A stretch of DNA of 8,132 bases from Paracoccaceae bacterium (GCA_011525185.1 WTIQ01000416.1:1-8132); one strand, 5' to 3'; shown: positions 1 to 6,959, numbered from the stretch's first letter. Translations and numbers: made by a program. Notes: generated by a model not told the origin, from the letters alone.

Positions 1-54
1 GAACCGGTGTACACGGATTTGCAATCCGCTGCGTCACCACTCCGCCAACTCGCC
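1..54 (-). tRNA. tRNA-Cys (anticodon GCA), 3' end cut off by the window edge
   Basis: Read on the minus strand from 54 downwards, the sequence begins GGCGAGT (acceptor stem 5' half). It continues through a D-arm with GCG/CGC pairing and a GTGGT-type loop, then an anticodon arm at 29-13 (GCGGA, loop TTGCAAA, TCCGT) with anticodon GCA at 22-20. A short variable region and the 5' half of the T-arm (ACCGG then TTC) follow. About 20 nt are missing (rest of the T-arm, acceptor 3' half, CCA). The anticodon arm matches the well-known bacterial tRNA-Cys arm. The gene is transcribed away from the luxR gene. On the minus strand a TTGACC hexamer lies at 90-85, but I see no well-spaced -10 box. Confidence 0.93.
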
Positions 55-272
55 ATTTGTGGTGTTTTCTACTTCAGTTTAGAGGGTCAAACCTAAATCT
101 CAGAGGCTCATATCCAGTATGTTTATTCACCCGATTTTCAGCTTTGAACGCTAAAACCACGCTGACCTGTTAGTTTGTTCATAGGACGATGTCCAGCCCC
201 GATCCGCCTTTGGAGAGGAAGTTTGACGCACGTATACGAATATTCAGCCACCTCATAGCGCTTTGCGATTTT

Positions 273-302
273 TTGACCAAAGAGATCAGATTTTGTGATA
301 CT
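273..302 (+). promoter_or_regulatory. Possible sigma-70-like promoter of luxR
   Basis: TTGACC at 273-278 is a good -35 hexamer. With an 18-nt spacer it is followed by GATACT at 297-302 (4 of 6 matches to TATAAT). Transcription would then begin at about 309-311, almost at the ATG, giving a leaderless or nearly leaderless mRNA. This fits the absence of a Shine-Dalgarno sequence. TATGAT at 302-307 is an alternative -10 with a better match but no -35 at proper spacing. Confidence 0.3.
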
Positions 303-309
303 ATGATTC
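285..309 (+). promoter_or_regulatory. Candidate operator/promoter element in front of luxR (copy 1 of 2)
   Basis: The pattern ATCA-N3-TTTGTGAT-N2-TA-N2-ATTC ends 1 nt before the luxR start codon. The same pattern occurs at 1056-1080 before the amidase; the copies match at 18 of 25 positions, 14 of 18 in the right-hand part. Both contain a dyad ATCA-N7-TGAT (here 285-288 and 296-299). The aligned TA-N2-AT (302-307, TATGAT) resembles a sigma-70 -10 box. LuxR/FixJ-type HTH proteins bind dyads as dimers, so autoregulation by the adjacent gene product is plausible. Function is inferred from repetition and position only. Confidence 0.4.
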
Positions 310-310
310 T

Positions 311-1069
311 ATGCGGCTCTCGGATACAGAAACAAATCTCATTTTTTCGATTATGAGAGATTTAAGTGGTGAGTTTGACCACGACGAAGTCCGTCGACGG
401 GTTGGGCAAAAATTGCTCGAACTTTTACAGGCTGATTATTTTGCATCCTATGTTTGGGATGAAACGGTGCAACAATTCGTCTCTTGTGTTCAAATCAACA
501 TGAGCGATGATAACCTGCGCCGTTATGAGAATCATTTTCAGTTTCACGACCCGATTACACCAACGTTACAAACTCGGCGCAAAGCAACGCCCGTAAGCGA
601 AGTGATGCGACATGACAAGTTGATCAAGACAGAGTTTTTCAATGATTTTTTGAAACAGGACGGCCTGTGTTATGGGATGAATTTCTTTGCTTATGATCGC
701 GGGGACAATATTGGCGATCTGCGGATTTGGCGCGGAGCCAATCGTGAGGATTTCACATCGCGCGATGCGCAGATTGTGGATGCGGTTGGTCCAAGTCTTG
801 TTAATGCTCTTATTCGCGCCAAGAGTGGGATGGGCCAACCCTCTTCCCTAAGGTTTGTGCAAATTGCTGACAGGCTGAGCTTTACTGCGCGCGAGGCAGA
901 AGTCGCTGATCTTTTGGTTCTAGGTCTTACCGACGAAGAAATTTGCGAGAAACTTGGGTTTTCAAAACCAACTTTGCGGAGCCATATTGCAGCTATTTTT
1001 CGCAAATCTGGTCTCAATAGACGGTCTCAATTGGCTCAGTATCTGCTCGAACAAAATCATCATTTGTGA
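311..1069 (+). CDS. LuxR-family transcriptional regulator with GAF-like N-terminal sensory domain
   Basis: This 252-residue protein has two domains. Residues ~20-170 look like the GAF-like/autoinducer-domain-like fold that precedes LuxR-type HTHs in many proteobacterial regulators; recognisable stretches are YxNHFxxHDPITP near 72-84 and TEFFNDFLKQDGL near 107-119. Residues ~186-246 are a LuxR HTH, with the usual start FTAREAEVADLL, turn LTDEEICEKLGFS and recognition helix KPTLRSHIAAIFRKSG. It should bind DNA as a dimer in response to a small ligand; the ligand is unknown. It lies 62 nt upstream of, and co-directional with, the amidase/transporter operon, so it probably controls that operon and perhaps itself. 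The ATG at 311 has no Shine-Dalgarno sequence; an in-frame ATG at 353 (residue 15) also lacks one. There is no LuxI-like synthase in the window, so quorum sensing is not supported. Sure of the family, unsure of the role. Confidence 0.88.
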   Translation: MRLSDTETNLIFSIMRDLSGEFDHDEVRRRVGQKLLELLQADYFASYVWDETVQQFVSCVQINMSDDNLRRYENHFQFHDPITPTLQTRRKATPVSEVMRHDKLIKTEFFNDFLKQDGLCYGMNFFAYDRGDNIGDLRIWRGANREDFTSRDAQIVDAVGPSLVNALIRAKSGMGQPSSLRFVQIADRLSFTAREAEVADLLVLGLTDEEICEKLGFSKPTLRSHIAAIFRKSGLNRRSQLAQYLLEQNHHL

Positions 1070-1080
1070 TGATAGTATTC
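1056..1080 (+). promoter_or_regulatory. Candidate operator/promoter element before the amidase (copy 2 of 2)
   Basis: This is the second copy of the pattern at 285-309. It overlaps the luxR stop codon (1067-1069) and ends 51 nt before the amidase ATG. Here the dyad is extended to seven perfect pairs, ATCATCA (1056-1062) and TGATGAT (1067-1073) around TTTG, so it could also fold as an RNA hairpin; no T-run follows, so it is not a typical terminator. The aligned TAGTAT (1073-1078) could be a -10 box without a recognisable -35, as expected of an activator-dependent promoter. Role inferred. Confidence 0.4.
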
Positions 1081-1131
1081 AGCTAAGTTTATTTTCTAGT
1101 CTCACTTGCAGTCGTCGTGAGGGAGACAGAG

Positions 1132-2514
1132 ATGACAAAAGATTACGTGAGTTTAGATGCCTCAGCAGCTGTCGCGGCATTCAAAGAGGGGTCCGTTTCA
1201 CCGATAGAATACGCAGAGGCGATTGCAGATCGGGCCGCGGCCAATGCAGACCTAAACGCCCTGCAGAGCTTTGATCCCAAGTTTCTGGTTAGAACGGCAG
1301 GGCAGACCTTTGAGGCCAATCCCGATGCACGCTTGTCTGGCCTTCCCTTAGTGGCCAAAGACAATATCAATACCACGACATATCCCACCTCGGGCGGTAC
1401 TCAAGTGTTGCTTGAACATACTCCCGCAACGGATGCGGGCGTTGTTAAGACACTTGCTGAGAGTGGGTGCTTTATCGGAGCAAAGGCAGGGCTGCATGAG
1501 CTGGCCTTTGGCATTACGTCAAACAATGCTGTAACGGGCCCAATTTTGAACCCACACGACAAAACACTCATACCAGGCGGCTCCTCTGGCGGGACGGCTG
1601 CAGCGATCGCCTCGGGTATTTTTCCCGCAGGACTTGGTACAGATACGGGTGGCTCTTGTCGTATACCCGCGGCTCTTTGCGGGATTATCGGATTTAGACC
1701 CACAGCAGGGCGTTATGCAGGTGATGGTATCGTGCCGATTTCTCATACACGTGATACTGTTGGCCCTCTGGCACGCAGTATGCGCGATATTATCCTTTTA
1801 GATCAGGTTTTGTCGGTTGAGACTGCTGAAATTGAAAAGGCTGATTTATCTCGCTTTACGCTTGGAGTGCCGCGGCAGGTTTTTTATGACACACTTGATC
1901 CACATGTCACAAACACTGTTGAGGCCCAGTTATTAAATCTGAGCGCACAAGGCGCTAAGCTTGTGGACGTAAATTTTGATGGAATTTGGGACCATAACGA
2001 AGCCTTTAGCTTTCCGGTTGTCTTTTATGAAGTGATGCGTGATCTTCCCGCTTATCTCGCACAGCACGCCCCTTCCGTCAGTTTCCAAGACTTGATTGAC
2101 GCCATAGGATCGCCTGATGTGGCAGGAGCGATTGGCAGTCAACTGGGCCCTGATGCGATGCCCGAAGCCGCTTACCGAGCCGCCATAGATCACCATCGCC
2201 CAGAAATGCGTCGCATCTATGGTGCCGTTTTTGAACAGCATGGTCTAGACGCCATTGTCTTTCCAACAACTCCTCTGCCCGCGCGGCCTATTGGACAGGA
2301 TGAAACTGTAGAGTTGAACGCTGAGCAGGTACCCACCTTCCCAACCTACATACGTAATACGGATCTCGGGTCAAATATTGGTGCACCTGGTCTTTCTTTA
2401 CCATGTCCCGTCACATCAGGTCTTCCCGTCGGTCTCGAGTTTGACGGATTACCAAATCAGGATCGCGCGCTCCTCGCGCTTGCGCAGGCAGCAGAACAAG
2501 CGATGTCACTTTAA
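1132..2514 (+). CDS. Amidase-signature family amidase (indoleacetamide/mandelamide hydrolase-like)
   Basis: This 460-residue cytoplasmic hydrolase should convert an amide to a carboxylate and ammonia. The Ser-cisSer-Lys triad is complete: Lys76 in LVAKDNINT, cis-Ser151 in PGGSSGGTAAA, and nucleophile Ser175 in GTDTGGSCRIPAALCG. The spacings (75 and 24 residues) equal those known for this family, for example in FAAH. The length is normal and there is no signal peptide. I place the start at ATG 1132, six nt after GGGAG at 1121-1125; an upstream in-frame GTG at 1117 overlaps that ribosome site and is less likely. Resemblance to indoleacetamide or mandelamide hydrolases is only overall, so the substrate is open. 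GatA is unlikely because no gatB or gatC is adjacent. Linkage to an amide-type ABC importer starting 37 nt downstream indicates that it acts on the imported compound. Confidence 0.9.
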   Translation: MTKDYVSLDASAAVAAFKEGSVSPIEYAEAIADRAAANADLNALQSFDPKFLVRTAGQTFEANPDARLSGLPLVAKDNINTTTYPTSGGTQVLLEHTPATDAGVVKTLAESGCFIGAKAGLHELAFGITSNNAVTGPILNPHDKTLIPGGSSGGTAAAIASGIFPAGLGTDTGGSCRIPAALCGIIGFRPTAGRYAGDGIVPISHTRDTVGPLARSMRDIILLDQVLSVETAEIEKADLSRFTLGVPRQVFYDTLDPHVTNTVEAQLLNLSAQGAKLVDVNFDGIWDHNEAFSFPVVFYEVMRDLPAYLAQHAPSVSFQDLIDAIGSPDVAGAIGSQLGPDAMPEAAYRAAIDHHRPEMRRIYGAVFEQHGLDAIVFPTTPLPARPIGQDETVELNAEQVPTFPTYIRNTDLGSNIGAPGLSLPCPVTSGLPVGLEFDGLPNQDRALLALAQAAEQAMSL

Positions 2515-2551
2515 AGCAAACCACAGACAGCAAAATCAGGGGGATTTCCAT

Positions 2552-3700
2552 ATGTTCAAAAAATCTGTCTCACTCTTACCAAGTGCGGCTTTGGTCGCCA
2601 TACTGGGAAGCGTTCCGTCTTTCGCGGATATCAAGATCGGCGTTCTTGTACCAGATTCAGGTCCTGCGGGATTGTTTGGGCCATCCACACGCAACTCCGC
2701 GACACTGGCAGCACAAGACATTAACGCGGCCGGGGGCATCAATGGAGAGCAAATTGAATTGGTTTTTGCTGATGTCGGCGTGCCCCCAGCTGAAGCCGCT
2801 CAGGCGGCTTTGCGGCTTTGGAAAGGTCAGGGGGTACAGGCCTTTGTTGGAATGCATGACTCAGCTGTGCGCGAAGCTTTGATCGGGCGATTCAATGGAC
2901 AGGTTCCTTACGTCTATACGCCTGTTTATGAGGGTAATTCATGTGCCAAGGGTCTTTATATCACGGGCGAAACACCAAGCCAACAATTGGCGCCAGTCAT
3001 TCCGTTTCTTGCCGAAAAAGAAGGTGCAGATAAATGGTATCTGATTGGGCATGATTACAATTGGCCCCGTGATACCAACGCTTTGGCAAAAGGCTATATC
3101 AGTGATGCGGGTGGAGAAGTTGTCGGTGAGGAATACCTTCCGTTTACAGTGAGCGAATTTGACTCCTCGCTTCAGCGAATTAAGGAAAGCGGTGCGAATG
3201 CTGTTTTGATCACAATCGTCGGTGGTGCCTCTGTTGGCTTTAATGTGAGCTATGCTGGTTTTGGTCTGGATGAACAGGCAATCCGTCTTGGCACCTTGAT
3301 CGAAGAAAACACATTGGCAGGCATTGGTCCAGATAATGCGGATCGTCTCTATTCTTCTTCTGGATATTTTGCAACGATTGAAACCGAAGCGGCTGCCACA
3401 TTTGAAAGCTCTTATACCGATGCCTTTGGGTCGGATGCGCCCCCCCTCAATGGCTTGGGACAATCTGCCTATGAAGGCCTCATGCTTTTGTCTGCGCTTG
3501 CCAACAAAGCGGGGTCCTTGGATGTCGAAGCAATGGATGCCGTTGCAGAGGGCACAAATTGGAGCACGCCAAGAGGAGATAACACATTAACTGGTCGCCA
3601 TATGGCGCAAACCATATACCTCGCTGACGGTAGTGGTGGCGCATTTAATGTCGTTACTTCGTTTGACAATGTAGCCTCGTCTGAGATCTGTACTGAATGA
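2552..3700 (+). CDS. Periplasmic substrate-binding protein of an amide/urea-type (HAAT) ABC transporter, AmiC/UrtA-like
   Basis: A 382-residue precursor. Residues 1-25 form a Sec signal peptide (Lys-Lys start, hydrophobic core, cleavage likely after SFA before Asp26). The mature part is a type I periplasmic-binding fold beginning IKIGVLVPDSGPAGLFG and containing AAQDINAAGGINGEQIEL. Features shared with AmiC/UrtA rather than leucine-binding LivJ are YEG at ~126-128, the TPSQQ stretch at 141-145, and YNWPRDTNALAKGYI followed by GGEVVGEEYLPF at 169-198. A ligand of amide, urea or short amide type is therefore likelier than a branched-chain amino acid (inference). Cys131 and Cys380 are the only mature cysteines and might pair. 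The ATG at 2552 follows AGGGGGA (2538-2544) by 7 nt; the longer open frame back to 2378 lies inside the amidase gene and would bury the signal peptide. Permease genes follow after 10 nt. Confidence 0.9.
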   Translation: MFKKSVSLLPSAALVAILGSVPSFADIKIGVLVPDSGPAGLFGPSTRNSATLAAQDINAAGGINGEQIELVFADVGVPPAEAAQAALRLWKGQGVQAFVGMHDSAVREALIGRFNGQVPYVYTPVYEGNSCAKGLYITGETPSQQLAPVIPFLAEKEGADKWYLIGHDYNWPRDTNALAKGYISDAGGEVVGEEYLPFTVSEFDSSLQRIKESGANAVLITIVGGASVGFNVSYAGFGLDEQAIRLGTLIEENTLAGIGPDNADRLYSSSGYFATIETEAAATFESSYTDAFGSDAPPLNGLGQSAYEGLMLLSALANKAGSLDVEAMDAVAEGTNWSTPRGDNTLTGRHMAQTIYLADGSGGAFNVVTSFDNVASSEICTE

Positions 3701-3710
3701 TCTTGTTAAG

Positions 3711-4559
3711 ATGTCGACTGTTCTGATCCTCAATTTAGCCTGGCAAATAAGCACTTTGGCCCTTGTGGCTTTGGGTCTTGCGATTGTGTTTGGACAATTG
3801 AGGATCATGAACATGGCGCATGGAGAATTTGTAATGTTGGGCGCTTATGCGCCCTTTATTACGTCCTCTCTGGGTTTGTCCCCTTGGTTACAAGTCCCTG
3901 TTTGCCTAATAACGGTGGGATCTATCGCCTTGCTCATGGAGCGTAGCATTATTCGCCATCTTTATGGGCGCATGTTTGATAGCCTCTTGGCCACTTGGGG
4001 CATTGCAATTTTGATGCGCGAAGGGGTCGAGCTGTTCTTTGGTCGGGGGTATCAATCTGTGTCTCCTCCAGTGAGTGGGACAGTTTCAATACTTGGAACA
4101 GACTACCCCGCCTATCGAATTGTCGTCATCTGTATTATTTTGCTCGGCTTTACTGCCCTTTATTGGTGGAGCAAAACATCAAAAATCGCCAATAAAATTA
4201 AAGCGATGGTTGGCAACCCAGACCTCGCGCAGGCGGTTGGGATAAATACCGCCCGCCTCTCATCAGGTGCTTTTGTGTTCGGGTGTTGCTGTGCTGGTAT
4301 CGCTGGGCTTTTGCTCGCGCCGACAATTCGGATTGAACCGATGATGGGTCTTGATTACCTCATTCGTTCCTTCTTTGCTTTGGTGGTTGGAGGATTGGGA
4401 AGCCTTGAAGGGCTAGCAATTGGCACTGGTGTCATCGCGGGAACACAAACTGTGCTCGGGGCGATTGCCAGTCAAACCTACGGGTATCTCTCGGTTCTCA
4501 CCCTTTCTATTCTCTTTCTATGGCTGAAACCTAATGGCGTCCGTTCTTCTTCCCGTTAG
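3711..4559 (+). CDS. ABC transporter inner-membrane permease, LivH/UrtB type
   Basis: A 282-residue hydrophobic protein with about eight predicted membrane segments (roughly 9-29, 37-55, 58-77, 91-110, 133-153, 184-204, 218-248 and 256-272). The family hallmark IMNMAHGEFVMLGAY at 32-46 is clear, as are the cytoplasmic loop with VGNPDLAQAVGINTARL at 167-183 (contacts the ATPase) and VVGGLGSLEGLAIG at 225-238. It should form the translocation channel with the permease half of the next gene. The start at 3711 comes 10 nt after the preceding stop and has only a weak ribosome site, suggesting translational coupling. Its last 26 nt overlap the next gene. A run of three cysteines (192-194) inside a membrane segment is unusual. 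UrtB, LivH and other HAAT permeases cannot be told apart by eye; the neighbours favour the amide/urea side. Confidence 0.9.
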   Translation: MSTVLILNLAWQISTLALVALGLAIVFGQLRIMNMAHGEFVMLGAYAPFITSSLGLSPWLQVPVCLITVGSIALLMERSIIRHLYGRMFDSLLATWGIAILMREGVELFFGRGYQSVSPPVSGTVSILGTDYPAYRIVVICIILLGFTALYWWSKTSKIANKIKAMVGNPDLAQAVGINTARLSSGAFVFGCCCAGIAGLLLAPTIRIEPMMGLDYLIRSFFALVVGGLGSLEGLAIGTGVIAGTQTVLGAIASQTYGYLSVLTLSILFLWLKPNGVRSSSR

Positions 4560-6279
4560 TTTACTTCTGGGAGCGCTGCTTCTCATTCCAGAACTGTTTG
4601 GTGACTTTGTCGCCTATCAGATTGGCTTATATCTAATCTATGGTATTGCGGCGCAAGGGCTTGGATTTATTTGGGGAAAGACTGGAGTCTTGCCGCTGGG
4701 CCAAGCTCTCTTTTTTGGTGTGGCAGCCTATCTCGCGGCAAGCACCCTGAAAGCGGATCTGCCCCTCGTTTTGACGCTTGCGATCTCGGGGCTTGTTCTG
4801 TGCGCTATTGGTGGATTTGCTTTTCTCTTGGCGACTTTGATTTTTCGGGGTCGCAGCGAAAGTGGCCCGTATTTCTCCCTAATTACTTTGGCTTTAGCGA
4901 TGATTGCAGAGCAGATCGCTGGGACAGCAACGTCGATCACGGGGGGCTTTAACGGAATGAGTGGATTTGCCAGCCTTGGTCACCTTGATCCATTTGGGAG
5001 CTATTATTACGTCATTGTTGGCATGAGTGTCGGCGTGAGCTTGCTTCTCTTTATCCTTAATAAGCTGCCCGTTCATCTGCTGGCTCGAGCTGTTTTGGAT
5101 AATGAGCCGAGACTTCAGTTGCTTGGCTTTCCAACCCATGTGATCAAAGGCGCAGCATTTGCTTTTTCGGCCCTGTTGGCTGCGCTGGCCGGCGGATTAT
5201 TTGCCTCACATCAAGGCATCGTAACGCCGACCTCTACTGGCTTTGCGCTTTCTGCCGAATTACTCATTCTTACGGCGGTTGGGGGACGGTTTCATGTGTT
5301 GGGGCCTCTTTTGGGTGCTGTGATTATTGGCTGGCTTTCGGCTGAATTGCGGGACAGCTTTCCCTACTGGGAATTGTTGATGGCGTTTGTGTTTATCACC
5401 GTCGTTCTCAAAGCGCCTGGAGGTATAGCTGAGGTATGCGAAAAGGTTCTGGCCCGTTTTATGCCATCTGCCTCTGCATCGCGTCAGGCTTCTGCTATTG
5501 CAGCCCCAAGCCGCACAGTTCAAGCCCCTGCGAAACTCAAATTTCACGATGTGGAATTAAAGATAGGCGTGGTGCGCATTTTAAATGGTGTATCCTTTGA
5601 GACGCCCGCTTCTGGAGTGGTGAGCATCATAGGTCCGAATGGAGCAGGGAAAACCAGTGTCTTGAATACAATAACTGGTAATTTGAGACTAACGAGTGGC
5701 CGTATCACCTTTGGCGAAGATGTGATTTCTTCGCGTCCAGTTTATAAAGCGCTGAATAGAGGAATTGCGCGCAAGCTACAGGTGCCCTCTGTCTTTGCTT
5801 CTTTCAGTGTTTCAGAGAACCTCACAATTGCATCCTTAGCAGGCCGCGTTACGCTCGCGGATTTGTTTCGGTTCTCAACTGTGCGTTGGCGTTCTTCTGC
5901 GATTTCAAAGGTCCTGAACCATCCCAAGGTTCCATTAAATAGGCTCTTGAATGAACCTGTTGCACATCTCTCACAGGGACATCGGCAATTTCTTGAATAT
6001 GCAATGACGGTTGCCGCCGAGCCTGCTCTCCTTCTTTTGGATGAGCCTTGCGCTGGGCTGTCGCCAGATGAGACAGCACTTATGACGGAGCTTATTAAGC
6101 AGTATCAAGAGACGGCGCAAAGGCTCGTTATTGTTATCGAACACGACATGAGCATCGTGGAAGCCATCTCAGATAAAGTCTTGGTTTTGCACCTCGGGCA
6201 AGTCCTTGCATTCGATGATTATTCTTCGATCCGCACAAATCCAGAGGTGCAGGCGGTCTATGCGGGGGGGACGAAATGA
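4534..6279 (+). CDS. Fused ABC permease and ATPase (LivM/UrtC-LivG/UrtD fusion)
   Basis: One 581-residue polypeptide carries two transporter subunits. Residues 1-~300 are a LivM/UrtC permease: many hydrophobic helices, with GLGFIWGKTGVLPLGQALFFGVAAY at 42-66, SGPYFSLITLALAMI near 110-124 and AVGGRFHVLGPLLGA near 248-262. Residues ~303-333 are an Ala/Ser/Pro-rich linker. Residues ~335-581 are the ATPase: Walker A GPNGAGKT 367-374, Q-loop Gln416, signature LSQGHRQ 479-485, Walker B LLLLDEP 499-505, D-loop AGLSPDE 507-513 and H-loop His537. Both halves look complete and the reading frame is continuous. The signature differs from LSGGQ at the second Gly and at Gln (SQGH). The ATG at 4534 overlaps the previous gene by 26 nt; I find no later in-frame start before the first helices. 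The stop overlaps the next start as ATGA. Such fusions are known in HAAT transporters of Alphaproteobacteria. Confidence 0.92.
   Translation: MASVLLPVSLLLGALLLIPELFGDFVAYQIGLYLIYGIAAQGLGFIWGKTGVLPLGQALFFGVAAYLAASTLKADLPLVLTLAISGLVLCAIGGFAFLLATLIFRGRSESGPYFSLITLALAMIAEQIAGTATSITGGFNGMSGFASLGHLDPFGSYYYVIVGMSVGVSLLLFILNKLPVHLLARAVLDNEPRLQLLGFPTHVIKGAAFAFSALLAALAGGLFASHQGIVTPTSTGFALSAELLILTAVGGRFHVLGPLLGAVIIGWLSAELRDSFPYWELLMAFVFITVVLKAPGGIAEVCEKVLARFMPSASASRQASAIAAPSRTVQAPAKLKFHDVELKIGVVRILNGVSFETPASGVVSIIGPNGAGKTSVLNTITGNLRLTSGRITFGEDVISSRPVYKALNRGIARKLQVPSVFASFSVSENLTIASLAGRVTLADLFRFSTVRWRSSAISKVLNHPKVPLNRLLNEPVAHLSQGHRQFLEYAMTVAAEPALLLLDEPCAGLSPDETALMTELIKQYQETAQRLVIVIEHDMSIVEAISDKVLVLHLGQVLAFDDYSSIRTNPEVQAVYAGGTK
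6264..6275 (+). promoter_or_regulatory. G-run acting as ribosome binding site for the LivF-type gene
   Basis: Seven G residues at 6264-6270 followed by A lie five nt before the ATG at 6276 and can pair with the anti-Shine-Dalgarno. The tract also encodes Ala-Gly-Gly near the end of the fused permease-ATPase, so reinitiation at the ATGA overlap is expected. Relative to the upstream frame it reads G-GGG-GGG, a potential -1 slip site. Confidence 0.5.
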
Positions 6280-6959
6280 CCGTATTTCTAGAGATAGAAG
6301 ATCTTACTGGCGGATATGGAGATGCGACTGTTCTCTTTGATGTGACATGCAGTTTGGAAAGTGGTCAAATCCTCGGTGTTTTGGGTCGAAATGGGGTTGG
6401 GAAGTCCACTCTGGCCCGTCTCGTTCAGGGTGGCTTGATGGCTCATAGTGGCGATGTGCGCTTGAAAGGGCGCTCATTAACCAAGTTGCCTGCTTATGCC
6501 CGAAGGGCTGTCGGCGTAGGATATATGCCACAAACCTCAATGGTTTTCGACGATCTGAGTGTGTACGATAATCTTAACCTTGGTCAAAATAAAAAGCCGC
6601 TTGATCCTTATTTTGATCTCTTTCCACGACTGGCCGAGCGGTTGCACCAAAAGGCTGGGACAATGTCTGGTGGAGAACGAAAAATACTCGCTTTTGTCCG
6701 CTCTATGATCGAAGATACGCGCCTTATTGTTCTTGATGAGCCAAGCGAAGGGGTGCAACCCGAAAATATATCACACATGGCTCGGTGCATCAAAGAACGC
6801 GCTTCAGACGGAGCTGGGATCATACTCTGCGAGCAAAATCTGACGCTTTTGAGAGAGGTATCTGACTCATTTCTAGGCTTGGATACGGGTCGTATTCAAT
6901 TGAGAGGTACAGCAGATACGCTCAAGCCTGAGGACTTGAGAGAATTTATCTCGCTTTAA
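6276..6959 (+). CDS. ABC transporter ATP-binding protein, LivF/UrtE type
   Basis: A 227-residue ATPase with every expected motif: Walker A GRNGVGKST 37-45, Q-loop Gln86 in GYMPQ, signature MSGGERK 130-136, Walker B LIVLDEP 150-156, D-loop SEGVQPE 157-163. The H-loop position carries Gln187 (CEQN), which is normal for LivF/UrtE proteins. It should pair with the ATPase half of the fused protein to drive the permeases. It is slightly shorter than typical LivF (~235 residues) and lacks no motif. The ATG forms a 4-nt ATGA overlap with the upstream stop and is preceded by a G-run ribosome site. It is the last gene of the operon; no canonical terminator with a T-run follows on the plus strand. Confidence 0.92.
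   Translation: MTVFLEIEDLTGGYGDATVLFDVTCSLESGQILGVLGRNGVGKSTLARLVQGGLMAHSGDVRLKGRSLTKLPAYARRAVGVGYMPQTSMVFDDLSVYDNLNLGQNKKPLDPYFDLFPRLAERLHQKAGTMSGGERKILAFVRSMIEDTRLIVLDEPSEGVQPENISHMARCIKERASDGAGIILCEQNLTLLREVSDSFLGLDTGRIQLRGTADTLKPEDLREFISL

Noticed and set aside
1..310. tRNA-Cys as an integration site for a genomic island
   Set aside because: Islands normally insert at the 3' end of a tRNA; here the 5' end faces the genes, no integrase is present, and no duplicate of the tRNA end was seen.
189..356. 55-codon plus-strand open frame (MSSPDPPLERK...) overlapping the luxR start
   Set aside because: Only a weak AGG ribosome site, no recognisable family, and it runs through the luxR control region and out of frame into luxR; probably chance.
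1117..1131. GTG start for the amidase giving five extra residues
   Set aside because: The GTG overlaps the GAGGGAG ribosome site that is properly spaced for ATG 1132.
954..1274. 106-codon plus-strand open frame across the luxR-amidase junction
   Set aside because: Out of frame with both real genes, no domain, and no ribosome site; a shadow.
2378..2551. 58-residue N-terminal extension of the binding protein
   Set aside because: It lies inside the amidase gene in another frame and would bury the clear signal peptide; ATG 2552 has a good ribosome site.
2939..3463. 174-codon minus-strand open frame
   Set aside because: Antisense to the well-supported binding protein; composition is that of a reverse-frame shadow and no family is recognisable.
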